Below are positions 1-7,249 of a stretch of DNA of 64,000 bases, piece after piece. The DNA comes from Microbacterium ureisolvens (GTDB lineage: Bacteria; Actinomycetota; Actinomycetes; Actinomycetales; Microbacteriaceae). Location: the NCBI RefSeq assembly GCF_019511645.1, contig NZ_JAEUAX010000014.1, forward strand, positions 1-64,000, in the 5' to 3' direction. The position numbers and the translations under genes are program-made. The notes beneath the pieces were generated by a model that made no database searches, was not told the DNA's origin, and saw only the letters and a list, made by a program, of their open reading frames with translations. Numbering within the stretch: the stretch's first letter is position 1; each line of letters starts with the position of its first letter.

Positions 1-350
1 GCCCGCCCGCCCCCGGTCGCGTTCGCGTGTCGACCGGGCAGGTGCTGCCGCTCGACCGCACGATCGTGATCGGCCGGCGGCCGCGATCGACGCGCGTGAG
101 CGGCACCGACCTGCCGCACCTCGTGGCCGTCGACAGCCCTCAGCAGGACATCTCACGCAGCCACGTCGAGCTGCGGGTCGAAGGCGAGAGCATCGTCGCG
201 ACCGACCTGCGCACCACCAACGGCACGACGCTGCTGCGGCCGGGCGCGGATCCGGTGCGCCTGCACCCGGGTGAGGGCACCGTCGTCATTCCCGGTGACG
301 TGCTGGACCTCGGCGACGGGATCACCGTGGCGATCGAGGGGCTGTCGTGA
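1..350 (+). CDS. FHA domain protein, C-terminal part (5' end outside window)
   Basis: The reading frame is open from the first bases of the window, so the gene starts upstream and only about 115 C-terminal residues are visible. They form an FHA (forkhead-associated) phosphothreonine-binding domain: the strand with IVIGRRPR, the SRSHVEL recognition segment and the TDLRTTNGTTL stretch are all in place. FHA domains dock Thr-phosphorylated partners of Ser/Thr kinases. The stop codon overlaps the start of the downstream kinase by 4 bp (GTGA), so the two are almost certainly translationally coupled. The N-terminal architecture cannot be known from here. A GTG at position 27 is in frame but would remove the first strand, so I do not treat it as the start. 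Confidence 0.85.
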   Translation, partial: PPAPGRVRVSTGQVLPLDRTIVIGRRPRSTRVSGTDLPHLVAVDSPQQDISRSHVELRVEGESIVATDLRTTNGTTLLRPGADPVRLHPGEGTVVIPGDVLDLGDGITVAIEGLS

Positions 351-1984
351 GCCCCAAGCGCGCGCCCATGGCGCCGCCGGATCTTCCCGGCTTCACCTAC
401 GTCGACCTGCTCGGATCGGGCGGCTTCGCCGACGTGTACCTGTACGAGCAGCAGCTGCCGAAGCGCCGCGTCGCGGTCAAGGTGCTGCTCACCGATCGCA
501 TGTCGAGCGGGTCGGTCGAGGAGTTCACCGCCGAGGCGAACGTCATGGCGATGCTGTCGACGCACCCGGCGATCGTCACGATCTACCAGGCCGGCGTCGC
601 GAAGGACGGCCGCCCCTACCTCGTGATGGAGTACTGCCCGCGCCCGAACCTGCAGGTGCGCTACCGGCGGGAGCCCTTCTCGATCGCCGAGTCGCTGCGG
701 GTCGGCGTGCAGGTCGCGGCAGCCGTCGAGACAGCGCACCGCGCGGGCGTGCTGCACCGCGACATCAAGCCCGCGAACATCCTCGTCACCGAATACAACC
801 GGCCGGCGCTCACCGACTTCGGCATCGCGTCGACCACGAACGCGGCGGCCGAGTCGGCGGGTCTGTCGATCCCGTGGTCGCCGCCGGAGTCGTTCGCCGA
901 CGTGCCGCGCAGCGACCCGCGCTCCGACGTGTACGCGCTCGGCGCGACGGTGTACACCCTGCTCGCCGGACGCTCGCCATTCGAGCTGCCGGGTCAGCGC
1001 AACGGGGCCGCCGAGCTCATCCACCGCATCGAGACGCTGGCGCTCCCGGCCCTCGGCCGGGCCGACGTGCCGGCGTCGCTCGAGCGCGTGCTCGAGCGCG
1101 CGATGGCCAAGGCGCCCGTCGACCGGTACGAGAGCGCCCTGGCCTTCGCCCGCGCGCTGCAGACCGTGCAGATCGAGCTGTCGCACTCGGTCACCCCGAT
1201 CGACATCCTCGACGACCACGTCCTGGACGACCTCGAGGAGGACGAGGACGACGGCCTCACCCGGGTCCGGGGTGTCGTCAGCATCAACCCCGAGACGACG
1301 CCGGCGGCCGGCATGACCCGTCCGTCGGCGACGACCGCGCCCAGCCGGGCCCACACCCCGCAGTTCGACCCGCCCCTCGCCGAGACGGCGACCGTGGCCC
1401 GCCAGGCGCCCGCGGCCCCGGCCCCGGCGTACGCGTCGGCGTACGAGCAGACGGTCCGCCGCGATCCGGTCGGCCTGCCGGTGTCGCTCGACGAGACGAT
1501 CGTCCGCCCTCCCGCGTTCGACGCACCCCCTCCGGAGCCGGAGACGGATGCTGCGCCCCCGCGTCGCCGTCGCACCGGACTCTGGATCGGGCTCGGCGCC
1601 GCCGCCCTCGCGATCGTCGCGGTCATCGTGGGGGTGTCGCTGCCCGGCATGCTGTCGGGCACCGCCCAGGAGCCTCCCACGCCGACGGAGTCGTCGAAGC
1701 CGCAGGACCCTCTCTCGACGGTCATCCCCGCTGTCACCGACGTCGTCGGAACGCCGGTCGAGGGCGGCGTGAAGTTCACGTGGACGAATCCCGACCCGCA
1801 GGACGGCGACCACTACCTCGTCACGGCTGTATCGGTGAGCGACAGCGACCCCGCACCGGAGTCTGTCGACGTCGCCGAGATCGTGGTGCCGGCGGCAGCC
1901 TCGGGACCGACCTGCGTCGACGTGGAGCTGGTGCGCGCGAACGGGCAATTCCAGAACGCGCCCACCCGGGGGTGCTCGCCGTGA
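347..1984 (+). CDS. Transmembrane Ser/Thr protein kinase (Hanks type, PknB-like)
   Basis: A 545-residue membrane-anchored Ser/Thr kinase. Visible motifs are the Gly-rich loop GSGGFADV (about 23-30), the VAVKVL lysine (K45), the HRDIKPAN catalytic loop (HRD at 137-139), DFG (157-159) and a PWSPPES activation-segment end. An acidic and Pro/Ala-rich juxtamembrane stretch follows (about 280-405). One TM helix lies at about 411-435 after an RRRR anchor, and an outside domain of about 105 residues resembles a degenerate Fn3 fold (GGVKFTWTNPDPQDGDHY). It lacks the PASTA repeats of PknB proper, so the outside domain may sense something else. The GTG start overlaps the upstream FHA gene by 4 bp, and its stop overlaps the next FHA gene by 4 bp. 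This makes a three-gene kinase/reader operon. Confidence 0.93.
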   Translation: MSPKRAPMAPPDLPGFTYVDLLGSGGFADVYLYEQQLPKRRVAVKVLLTDRMSSGSVEEFTAEANVMAMLSTHPAIVTIYQAGVAKDGRPYLVMEYCPRPNLQVRYRREPFSIAESLRVGVQVAAAVETAHRAGVLHRDIKPANILVTEYNRPALTDFGIASTTNAAAESAGLSIPWSPPESFADVPRSDPRSDVYALGATVYTLLAGRSPFELPGQRNGAAELIHRIETLALPALGRADVPASLERVLERAMAKAPVDRYESALAFARALQTVQIELSHSVTPIDILDDHVLDDLEEDEDDGLTRVRGVVSINPETTPAAGMTRPSATTAPSRAHTPQFDPPLAETATVARQAPAAPAPAYASAYEQTVRRDPVGLPVSLDETIVRPPAFDAPPPEPETDAAPPRRRRTGLWIGLGAAALAIVAVIVGVSLPGMLSGTAQEPPTPTESSKPQDPLSTVIPAVTDVVGTPVEGGVKFTWTNPDPQDGDHYLVTAVSVSDSDPAPESVDVAEIVVPAAASGPTCVDVELVRANGQFQNAPTRGCSP

Positions 1985-2730
1985 CATCCGCACAGGTCGA
2001 CGAGCTCAGGATCGAGTTCGCGGGCGAGGAGTTCTCGGTCGCGCCCGGCGCGGTCTTCACGGTGGGCCGCGAGGGCGACCTAGCGATCGACGACAACCTG
2101 TTCCTGCACCGCAACTTCCTCACGATCCAGAACCTCGAGGGTATGTGGCTCCTCTCGAACGTGGGCTCGCGGCTGTCGGCGACGGTCACCGACTCCGGCG
2201 GACGCGTGCAGGCCTGGCTCGCACCGGGCGCGCGGCTGCCGGTCGTGTTCGCCGCGACATCCGTCATCTTCAGTGCAGGCCCCACGACGTACGAGCTCAC
2301 GATCCACGCGGCCGAGCCGACCTTCCGCGACACGCAGCCGCCCGCCGACGACGACGGCCTGTCGACGATCGGCGAAGTGCCGCTGACGCACAGTCAGCGC
2401 GTGATGATCCTCGCGCTCGCCGAGCCCGTGCTGCGCCGTGAGGGCACCGGCATGAGCGAGCTGCCGACCTCGGCGCAGGCTGCCGAGCGCCTCGGCTGGA
2501 CGCTCACGCGTTTCAACCGCAAGCTCGACAACGTCTGCGACAAGCTCGACCGCGCGGGCGTGCCCGGGATGCGGGGCGGGGTGCGCTCGTACGCGACCAA
2601 TCGCCGGGTGCGGCTCGTCGAGCACGCGATCGCGGCACGCCTCGTCACCCGCGACGACCTTCCCCTCCTGGACGTGGAACGCGAAAGCTCGCTCGCCGGC
2701 GCGAGCGCGTCCGCGGAGGACGACGCGTGA
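1981..2730 (+). CDS. FHA domain protein with C-terminal helix-turn-helix
   Basis: A 249-residue protein starting at GTG 1981, with a 4-bp overlap with the kinase stop. Residues about 1-110 form a divergent FHA domain (FTVGREGDLAIDD; FLHRNFLTI in place of the canonical SRxH, so phosphothreonine binding may be weakened). Residues about 130-235 are helical and resemble a winged or helix-turn-helix DNA-binding domain: LTHSQRVMILALAEPVL, then SAQAAERLGWTLTRFNRKLDNVCDKL as a likely HTH pair. This looks like a transcription factor whose activity could follow phosphorylation by the adjacent kinase. That functional link is inferred from operon structure. No sequence-specific target is visible. Confidence 0.82.
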   Translation: MTSAQVDELRIEFAGEEFSVAPGAVFTVGREGDLAIDDNLFLHRNFLTIQNLEGMWLLSNVGSRLSATVTDSGGRVQAWLAPGARLPVVFAATSVIFSAGPTTYELTIHAAEPTFRDTQPPADDDGLSTIGEVPLTHSQRVMILALAEPVLRREGTGMSELPTSAQAAERLGWTLTRFNRKLDNVCDKLDRAGVPGMRGGVRSYATNRRVRLVEHAIAARLVTRDDLPLLDVERESSLAGASASAEDDA

Positions 2731-2743
2731 AGGGGGTGTCGCG

Positions 2744-3235
2744 TCAGCGGCCGGCGTCGTAGAGGTGGCGGCCGCCGTGGCTGACGACCTTCACCACCAC
2801 ACCTCGGCGGTGCAGCTCCGTGACGGTGCGGGTCTCCTCATCGATGTCGCGACCGAGCGCGTGCACGTTGGCCACGACGAGCACGTCGCCGCGGACGAGT
2901 GTGCCGAACAGACGGACGAGCCGCTCCTCCCAGGACTCGAGGGTCTCGGGAGCCGGGTGACGGAAGCCTTCGATCGGCACGCCGAAGCGCGCGAGGTCGC
3001 TGCGCTGCTCGACCACGGAAGGCATGTCGTCGCGCGCGATCACGAGCCCGACGAGGCGTGATCCGGCGGGCTGGGCGAGCCACCAGTTGCGGTTCTGCTG
3101 CAGCTCGGTGAAGCACTTGGGGCACTCCGCCGCCTGGTGCGGCAGATGCAGCGGCGCGGTGTCGGCCGCGACCGAGCCCGCAGCCGGAGCCGCGTGCGTG
3201 TGCGCGGCATCCGGCGTCTTCGTCGTCTCGCTCAT
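2744..3235 (-). CDS. Degenerate serine-recombinase-like protein
   Basis: A 163-residue protein. After an Ala-rich N-terminus and a CPKC pair (about 39-42) comes a segment that follows the resolvase/invertase catalytic fold. VGLVIARDDMPSVVEQRSDL aligns with the YARVSTDDQ..LQRDAL strand-helix, and LVRGDVLVVANVHALGRDIDEE aligns with the GDxLVVxxLDRLGRs region. The nucleophilic Ser of that first motif is not present (IARDD), the key Arg of the second is altered, and no C-terminal DNA-binding HTH follows. It is therefore probably not an active recombinase. It could be an exapted structural or regulatory protein. The product assignment rests on motif similarity only. Confidence 0.6.
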   Translation of the reverse strand: MSETTKTPDAAHTHAAPAAGSVAADTAPLHLPHQAAECPKCFTELQQNRNWWLAQPAGSRLVGLVIARDDMPSVVEQRSDLARFGVPIEGFRHPAPETLESWEERLVRLFGTLVRGDVLVVANVHALGRDIDEETRTVTELHRRGVVVKVVSHGGRHLYDAGR

Positions 3236-3316
3236 GTGAGGCCCCCTCGCTCACGTCCATTGTCCCCCACGCCGGTGACGCGCGGCGACGCGGTGCCCCC
3301 CCCCGCGACGAGTGCT

Positions 3317-3359
3317 GCACTTTTCTGCGTCGCGGCACGCCGCGGGTGCAGAAAACTGC
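3317..3359. repeat. Imperfect palindrome between antiporter and recombinase-like gene
   Basis: The two arms read GCACTTTTCTGCGTCGCGG and, on the other strand, GCAGTTTTCTGCACCCGCGG, around a tiny loop. It lies 23 bp beyond the stop of the minus-strand antiporter and may act as its terminator. Its conserved TTTTCTGC core also suggests a dispersed palindromic element, which cannot be tested within this window. Confidence 0.6.
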
Positions 3360-3381
3360 CGCGGTCGCGGCAGGACCGCGC

Positions 3382-5154
3382 TCAGTCGTCTTCGTCGTCC
3401 AGCCGCAGCTCGAGGCTCAGCTGGTCGGCGTCGAGCTCGGCCAGGGCGTGGCGCAGAGCGGGTGTGCTGTACTCGCCGCCCGACGACAGCTCGTTCAGGC
3501 GCCCGCGCATCGCCTCGATCATCGCGAGCCGGAGCTCGAGGAGGTCGCCGGTCGGCAGGCCGTCGGCGTCGTCCGGCGGGTCGACCATGCGGCTGCCGAC
3601 AAGGGAGACGAGGTCCTCGGCGAACGGCGAGCCGTCGCGCCGGCGCAGCGAGGGATCCGACAGCGCACCGATCGCGGCGTCGCGCAGCTCGTCGTCGAGC
3701 GCAGACTGCTCCGCCTTGTCGAGGCTGTCGTCACCGGACTTCCCGATCCGCAGCGCCGTGACCAGCCACGGCAGCGTGAAGCCCTGCAGCATGAGGCTTC
3801 CGACGGCCACCGCGAACGCGATGAAGACGAGCAGGGCGCGGTCGTCGGTGACGTCGCTCGAGATCGTCTGCGCCGCGGCGAGCGTCACCACGCCGCGCAT
3901 GCCGGCCCACACGATGATGACGCCGTGCTTCCAGCCGAGCGGCGAGGCCTGGTAGTAATCGAGGTCGCTGAGCGCCCGCGACACACGCGCCCGCATCGAC
4001 GAGAGCCGCCGTTGCGCGCGCGGGTCGTCGAACGACACCCCGCCGCGTCGGCCGCGGTAGCGCGGATCCGGCACGGCCGAACCTTCGGCGATCTGGTCGA
4101 GTCGCGTGTTCATCGCCTCGAGACGGGTGCGCTGCCGCCCGCGGGCGCGCCGGCTCTGCAGCCACACCAGCAGCGAGACGTATGCCGCGCGCGAGGCGAT
4201 GATGATCGCCAGCGCTCCGAGCGCGATTGCGAGGCCGGTGCCGAGGCCGTTGTGCTGCTCCACGTTCTGCGTCACGATGTCGCGCAGCTCGAGGCCCATG
4301 ATGAGGAAGACGGCGCCCTCGAGCACGAGCTCGATCGTGCGCCAGTTGTGCTCGTCGGATCGGCGCTGCTCCGGTGTGAACCACCGGGCCGCGCCCTGGC
4401 CGGTCACGATCCCCGCCACGACCGCCGCGACGAGGCCGGATCCGCCCAGCTCCTCGGTGGGGATGTACGCGATGAACGGCACGACGAAGCCGATCGCGGT
4501 GTTCGCCGCCGAGTTCTTGATGAGTGCGCGCAGCCGCAGGTTCAGCCAGCCCACCACCGCACCGACCACCACCGCGACCACGACGCCCCACGCGAACTCC
4601 GGGATGAACCCGAACCCGACGCGGGTGTCGCCGCTGACGCTGGTCGCGATTGCCACCGAGGCGATCATCGTGCGCAGGAGCACCAGCGCCGTCGCATCGT
4701 TGAGCAGGCTCTCGCCCTCGAGCATCGTCACCACTCGGCGCGATACGCCGAGGCGCTTGACGATCGAGGTGGCCACCGCATCCGTGGGACTGAGGATCGC
4801 CCCGAGCGCCACCGCTATCGCGGGATGGATGCCGGGGATGACGGCGATGAAGAAGAGCCCGAGCAGCACCGAGCTGATGATGACGAGCAGGAACGACAGC
4901 CCCGCGATGGGGCCGAAGTCGCGGCGGAACTCGATGGCGGGCAGCGCGACGGCCGCCGAATAGAGCAGGGGCGGCAGCACCCCCACCAGGATGAACTCCG
5001 GGTCGATCTCGGGGATCTCGACGAACGGCAAGAGGCTCACCGCACCGCCGACCAGCACGAGGATCAGCGGCCCGGCGATCCCGAGCCTCGGGGCGACCGC
5101 CGTGGCGAGCGCGATGACCACGATCGCGATGATGACGACGATCAGGGCTTCCAC
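3382..5154 (-). CDS. CPA1-family Na+/H+ antiporter
   Basis: A 590-residue cation:proton antiporter of the NhaP/NHE type, exchanging Na+ (or K+) for H+ across the membrane for pH and salt control. About 12 hydrophobic helices fill residues 1-330 and 400-470. The transport-core motifs LSPTDAVATSIVK (about 123-135) and EGESLLNDATALVLL (about 145-159, containing the ND pair) are intact. A charged loop of about 70 residues splits the helices at about 335-400, and an acidic cytoplasmic tail of about 100 residues ends the protein. GTG 5154 is chosen as start because a TAAGCT -10 box lies 7 nt before it, suggesting a leaderless transcript. Confidence 0.93.
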   Translation of the reverse strand: MEALIVVIIAIVVIALATAVAPRLGIAGPLILVLVGGAVSLLPFVEIPEIDPEFILVGVLPPLLYSAAVALPAIEFRRDFGPIAGLSFLLVIISSVLLGLFFIAVIPGIHPAIAVALGAILSPTDAVATSIVKRLGVSRRVVTMLEGESLLNDATALVLLRTMIASVAIATSVSGDTRVGFGFIPEFAWGVVVAVVVGAVVGWLNLRLRALIKNSAANTAIGFVVPFIAYIPTEELGGSGLVAAVVAGIVTGQGAARWFTPEQRRSDEHNWRTIELVLEGAVFLIMGLELRDIVTQNVEQHNGLGTGLAIALGALAIIIASRAAYVSLLVWLQSRRARGRQRTRLEAMNTRLDQIAEGSAVPDPRYRGRRGGVSFDDPRAQRRLSSMRARVSRALSDLDYYQASPLGWKHGVIIVWAGMRGVVTLAAAQTISSDVTDDRALLVFIAFAVAVGSLMLQGFTLPWLVTALRIGKSGDDSLDKAEQSALDDELRDAAIGALSDPSLRRRDGSPFAEDLVSLVGSRMVDPPDDADGLPTGDLLELRLAMIEAMRGRLNELSSGGEYSTPALRHALAELDADQLSLELRLDDEDD

Positions 5155-5161
5155 GGTCCAG

Positions 5162-5167
5162 AGCTTA
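5162..5167 (-). promoter_or_regulatory. -10 box of antiporter gene, leaderless type
   Basis: TAAGCT on the minus strand, 7 nt before GTG 5154, matches TANNNT. Transcription would begin at or next to the start codon. No Shine-Dalgarno sequence is present. Confidence 0.5.
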
Positions 5168-5204
5168 TTGCGGGCGCGCTGCGCGGCTTCGGATCGCCCC
5201 TCTT

Positions 5205-5255
5205 GTTCCTGCGTCGATCAAGCGGGCGTGGCCGTGAGATCGGCGATGCAGGAAC
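5205..5255. terminator. Inverted repeat after malate dehydrogenase
   Basis: Arms GTTCCTGCGTCG (5205-5216) and CGATGCAGGAAC (5244-5255) pair over 11 of 12 bases around a 27-nt GC-rich loop. It lies just beyond the minus-strand malate dehydrogenase stop and may serve as terminator or as a barrier between the two minus-strand genes. Confidence 0.5.
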
Positions 5256-5265
5256 GGACCGGCGG

Positions 5266-6288
5266 CTACAGCACGCCCAGCGACCGCACCGCGTCACGCT
5301 CGGCGACGAGTTCGTCGACGGATGCTGCGACCCGCGCGCGTGCGCGATCGTCGAGGTGGAGTCCCTCGACGACGCGATATCCGTCGTCATGGCCGCGCGA
5401 GGTCACCGGGAAGGAGCACACGAGGCCCTCGGGAACTCCGTACTCGCCCCGTGAGACGACCGCCGCCGAGGTCATGCCGCGGCGGGTGCCGAGCTGCTCG
5501 TCGCGCACGTGGTCGATCGCGGCGTTCGCGGCGGAAGCCACCGACGACGAGCCGCGCACGTCGATGATCTCCGCCCCGCGCTTCGCCACGCGCGGGATGA
5601 AGACGTCATCCAGCCATGCCGTCGCCGCCGCTTCGCCGCCGAGGCGCTCGGCCAGCGCCTCGAGCACCGTCATCCCGTCCGGCAGGATCGCGTGCGAGAC
5701 GTCGGGGAACTGCGTCGCCGAGTGGTTGCCCCAGATCACGACGTCTGCGATATCGCCGGCGGCGACATCGAGCGCCTCTGCGAGCTGGCCGACGGCACGG
5801 TTGTGGTCGAGGCGCGTGAGGGCCGTGAACCGCTCGGACGGGATGTCGCCAGAGGCGGATGCCGCGGCGATGAGCGCGTTCGTGTTCGCGGGGTTCCCGA
5901 CCACGACCACGCGCACGGCGTCGTCCGCCACCGCGCCGATCGCCTTGCCCTGCGGCCCGAAGATGCCCGCGTTCGCCGCGAGCAGGTCGCCCCGTTCCAT
6001 GCCGGCGGACCGCGGGCGAGCGCCGACGAGCATCGCGATGCGGGTGCCGTTGAAGGCGGCGAGCGGGTCGTCGGTGACGTCGACGCCGGCGAGCAGCGGG
6101 AACGCGCAGTCCTGCAGTTCGAGCGCCGCGCCCTCGGCCGCACGCATGCCCTGCGGGATCTCGAGCAGCCGCAGCCGAATCGGACGATCGGGGCCGAGCA
6201 TGTCTCCCGCCGCAATGCGGAACATGAGGGCGTAGCCGATCTGGCCGCCGCCGCCGGTGATGGTCACGGTCGTGGGTTCGCTCGACAT
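5266..6288 (-). CDS. mdh: Malate dehydrogenase (NAD-dependent)
   Basis: A 340-residue enzyme interconverting malate and oxaloacetate in the TCA cycle. It has the glycine-rich NAD-binding loop TGGGGQIGYALMFRIA (about 11-26; most relatives have TGAAGQIG), the substrate-binding segment GARPRSAGMERGDLL, the VVGNPANTNAL strand, the LTRLDHNRA motif that marks the actinobacterial/plant-cytosolic-like MDH group, and the catalytic-His segment WGNHSATQFPD. ATG 6288 is chosen over the longer in-frame extension because the family begins just before the NAD loop. A TACGCT -10 box also lies 6 nt upstream, consistent with a leaderless message. Confidence 0.96.
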   Translation of the reverse strand: MSSEPTTVTITGGGGQIGYALMFRIAAGDMLGPDRPIRLRLLEIPQGMRAAEGAALELQDCAFPLLAGVDVTDDPLAAFNGTRIAMLVGARPRSAGMERGDLLAANAGIFGPQGKAIGAVADDAVRVVVVGNPANTNALIAAASASGDIPSERFTALTRLDHNRAVGQLAEALDVAAGDIADVVIWGNHSATQFPDVSHAILPDGMTVLEALAERLGGEAAATAWLDDVFIPRVAKRGAEIIDVRGSSSVASAANAAIDHVRDEQLGTRRGMTSAAVVSRGEYGVPEGLVCSFPVTSRGHDDGYRVVEGLHLDDRARARVAASVDELVAERDAVRSLGVL

Positions 6289-6294
6289 GCTCTG

Positions 6295-6300
6295 AGCGTA
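6295..6300 (-). promoter_or_regulatory. -10 box of mdh, leaderless type
   Basis: TACGCT on the minus strand, 6 nt before ATG 6288. There is no Shine-Dalgarno sequence between them. Confidence 0.55.
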
Positions 6301-6367
6301 GCCCGGCGCATTGTACTCATTCCTGCCGATTCGGGAATGGTTCCTGCTGTGGATCGGACTGTCGGGG

Positions 6368-6373
6368 TACCGT
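6368..6373 (+). promoter_or_regulatory. -10 box of metallopeptidase gene, leaderless type
   Basis: TACCGT, 6 nt before ATG 6380. Together with the mdh box it makes a compact divergent promoter region of 91 bp. Confidence 0.55.
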
Positions 6374-6379
6374 GACGGC

Positions 6380-7249
6380 ATGACGTTCAATGAGAACGCC
6401 AACGTCGGGGGGAACACGGCGCGGCGTCGAGGCGGTGGCATAGCGGTGGCGGGCGGCGGAATCGCCGGCCTGGGGGCGATCGCGGTCATCCTGTTCCAGC
6501 TCTTCACCGGGCAGGACCTGTCGAGCGTCATCCCCTCGCAGCCGCAGGTGGCATCGGGCGAGGAGTCCGAGATCCAGCAGTGCGAGACCGGGGCCGACGC
6601 CAACGCGCGCGACGACTGCCGACTGGCCGCGGGCAGTCTCGTGCTCGACCAGTACTGGGAGACGCAGGTGCAGGGCTACAGCAAGCCGCAGCTGATCGTC
6701 GTCGACCAGCAGACGCAGTCCGCCTGCGGCACGGCGTCCAACCAGACCGGTCCGTTCTACTGCCCGCCCGAGCAGACGGTCTACATCGACCCGACGTTCT
6801 TCGGGCTCCTCCGCCAGCAGTTCGACGCATCGGCGGGCGAGCTCGCGCAGTTGTACGTCCTCGCCCACGAGTACGGCCATCACGTTCAGAACCTCATCGG
6901 CGTCATGGACGACCACCCGAACAACGGCGCCGGCCCCGACAGCAACGGCGTGAGGACCGAGCTGCAGGCGGACTGCTTCGCGGGCGCCTGGGTGGGCGAC
7001 ATGACCGAGCAGCGCGACGAGAACGGCGTACCGTATCTGAAGGAGCCCACGCAGCAGCAGATCGCCGACGCGATCAACGCGGCCGGCGCCGTGGGCGACG
7101 ACCACATCCAGCAGGAGTCCGGGGGCTTCGTGAACCCCGAGTCCTGGACCCACGGCTCCAGCGAACAGCGCCAGCGCTGGTTCGAGACCGGCTACCAGAA
7201 TGGGCCCGAGGCGTGCGACACCTTCGCCGTCCCAGGGGGAAGCCTGTGA
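6380..7249 (+). CDS. Neutral zinc metallopeptidase, YpfJ-like membrane protein
   Basis: A 289-residue protein of the YpfJ/KPN_02809 putative neutral zinc metallopeptidase family. A short cytoplasmic N-terminus with RRR is followed by one signal-anchor helix (about 20-41), and the rest is predicted outside. The HEXXH zinc site is HEYGHH (H163, E164, H167). The downstream segment ELQADCFAGAW carries the family's acidic third-ligand region. Several cysteines (QQCETG, DDCRLA, SACGTA, YCPPE, EACDTF) suggest disulfides. Physiological substrates are unknown for the family. Its stop overlaps the start of the prolyl aminopeptidase by 4 bp, so two peptidases are made together. Confidence 0.9.
   Translation: MTFNENANVGGNTARRRGGGIAVAGGGIAGLGAIAVILFQLFTGQDLSSVIPSQPQVASGEESEIQQCETGADANARDDCRLAAGSLVLDQYWETQVQGYSKPQLIVVDQQTQSACGTASNQTGPFYCPPEQTVYIDPTFFGLLRQQFDASAGELAQLYVLAHEYGHHVQNLIGVMDDHPNNGAGPDSNGVRTELQADCFAGAWVGDMTEQRDENGVPYLKEPTQQQIADAINAAGAVGDDHIQQESGGFVNPESWTHGSSEQRQRWFETGYQNGPEACDTFAVPGGSL

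Noticed and set aside
140..1993. Long minus-strand reading frame opposite the kinase
   Set aside because: It is an antisense shadow of the plus-strand kinase: Arg/Gly/Ala-rich composition from GC-rich third positions, no motifs, no ribosome-binding site.
3346..5454. 702-residue plus-strand frame across the antiporter
   Set aside because: Shadow of the antiporter gene on the other strand, with low-complexity Arg/Asp/Glu composition and no recognisable domain.
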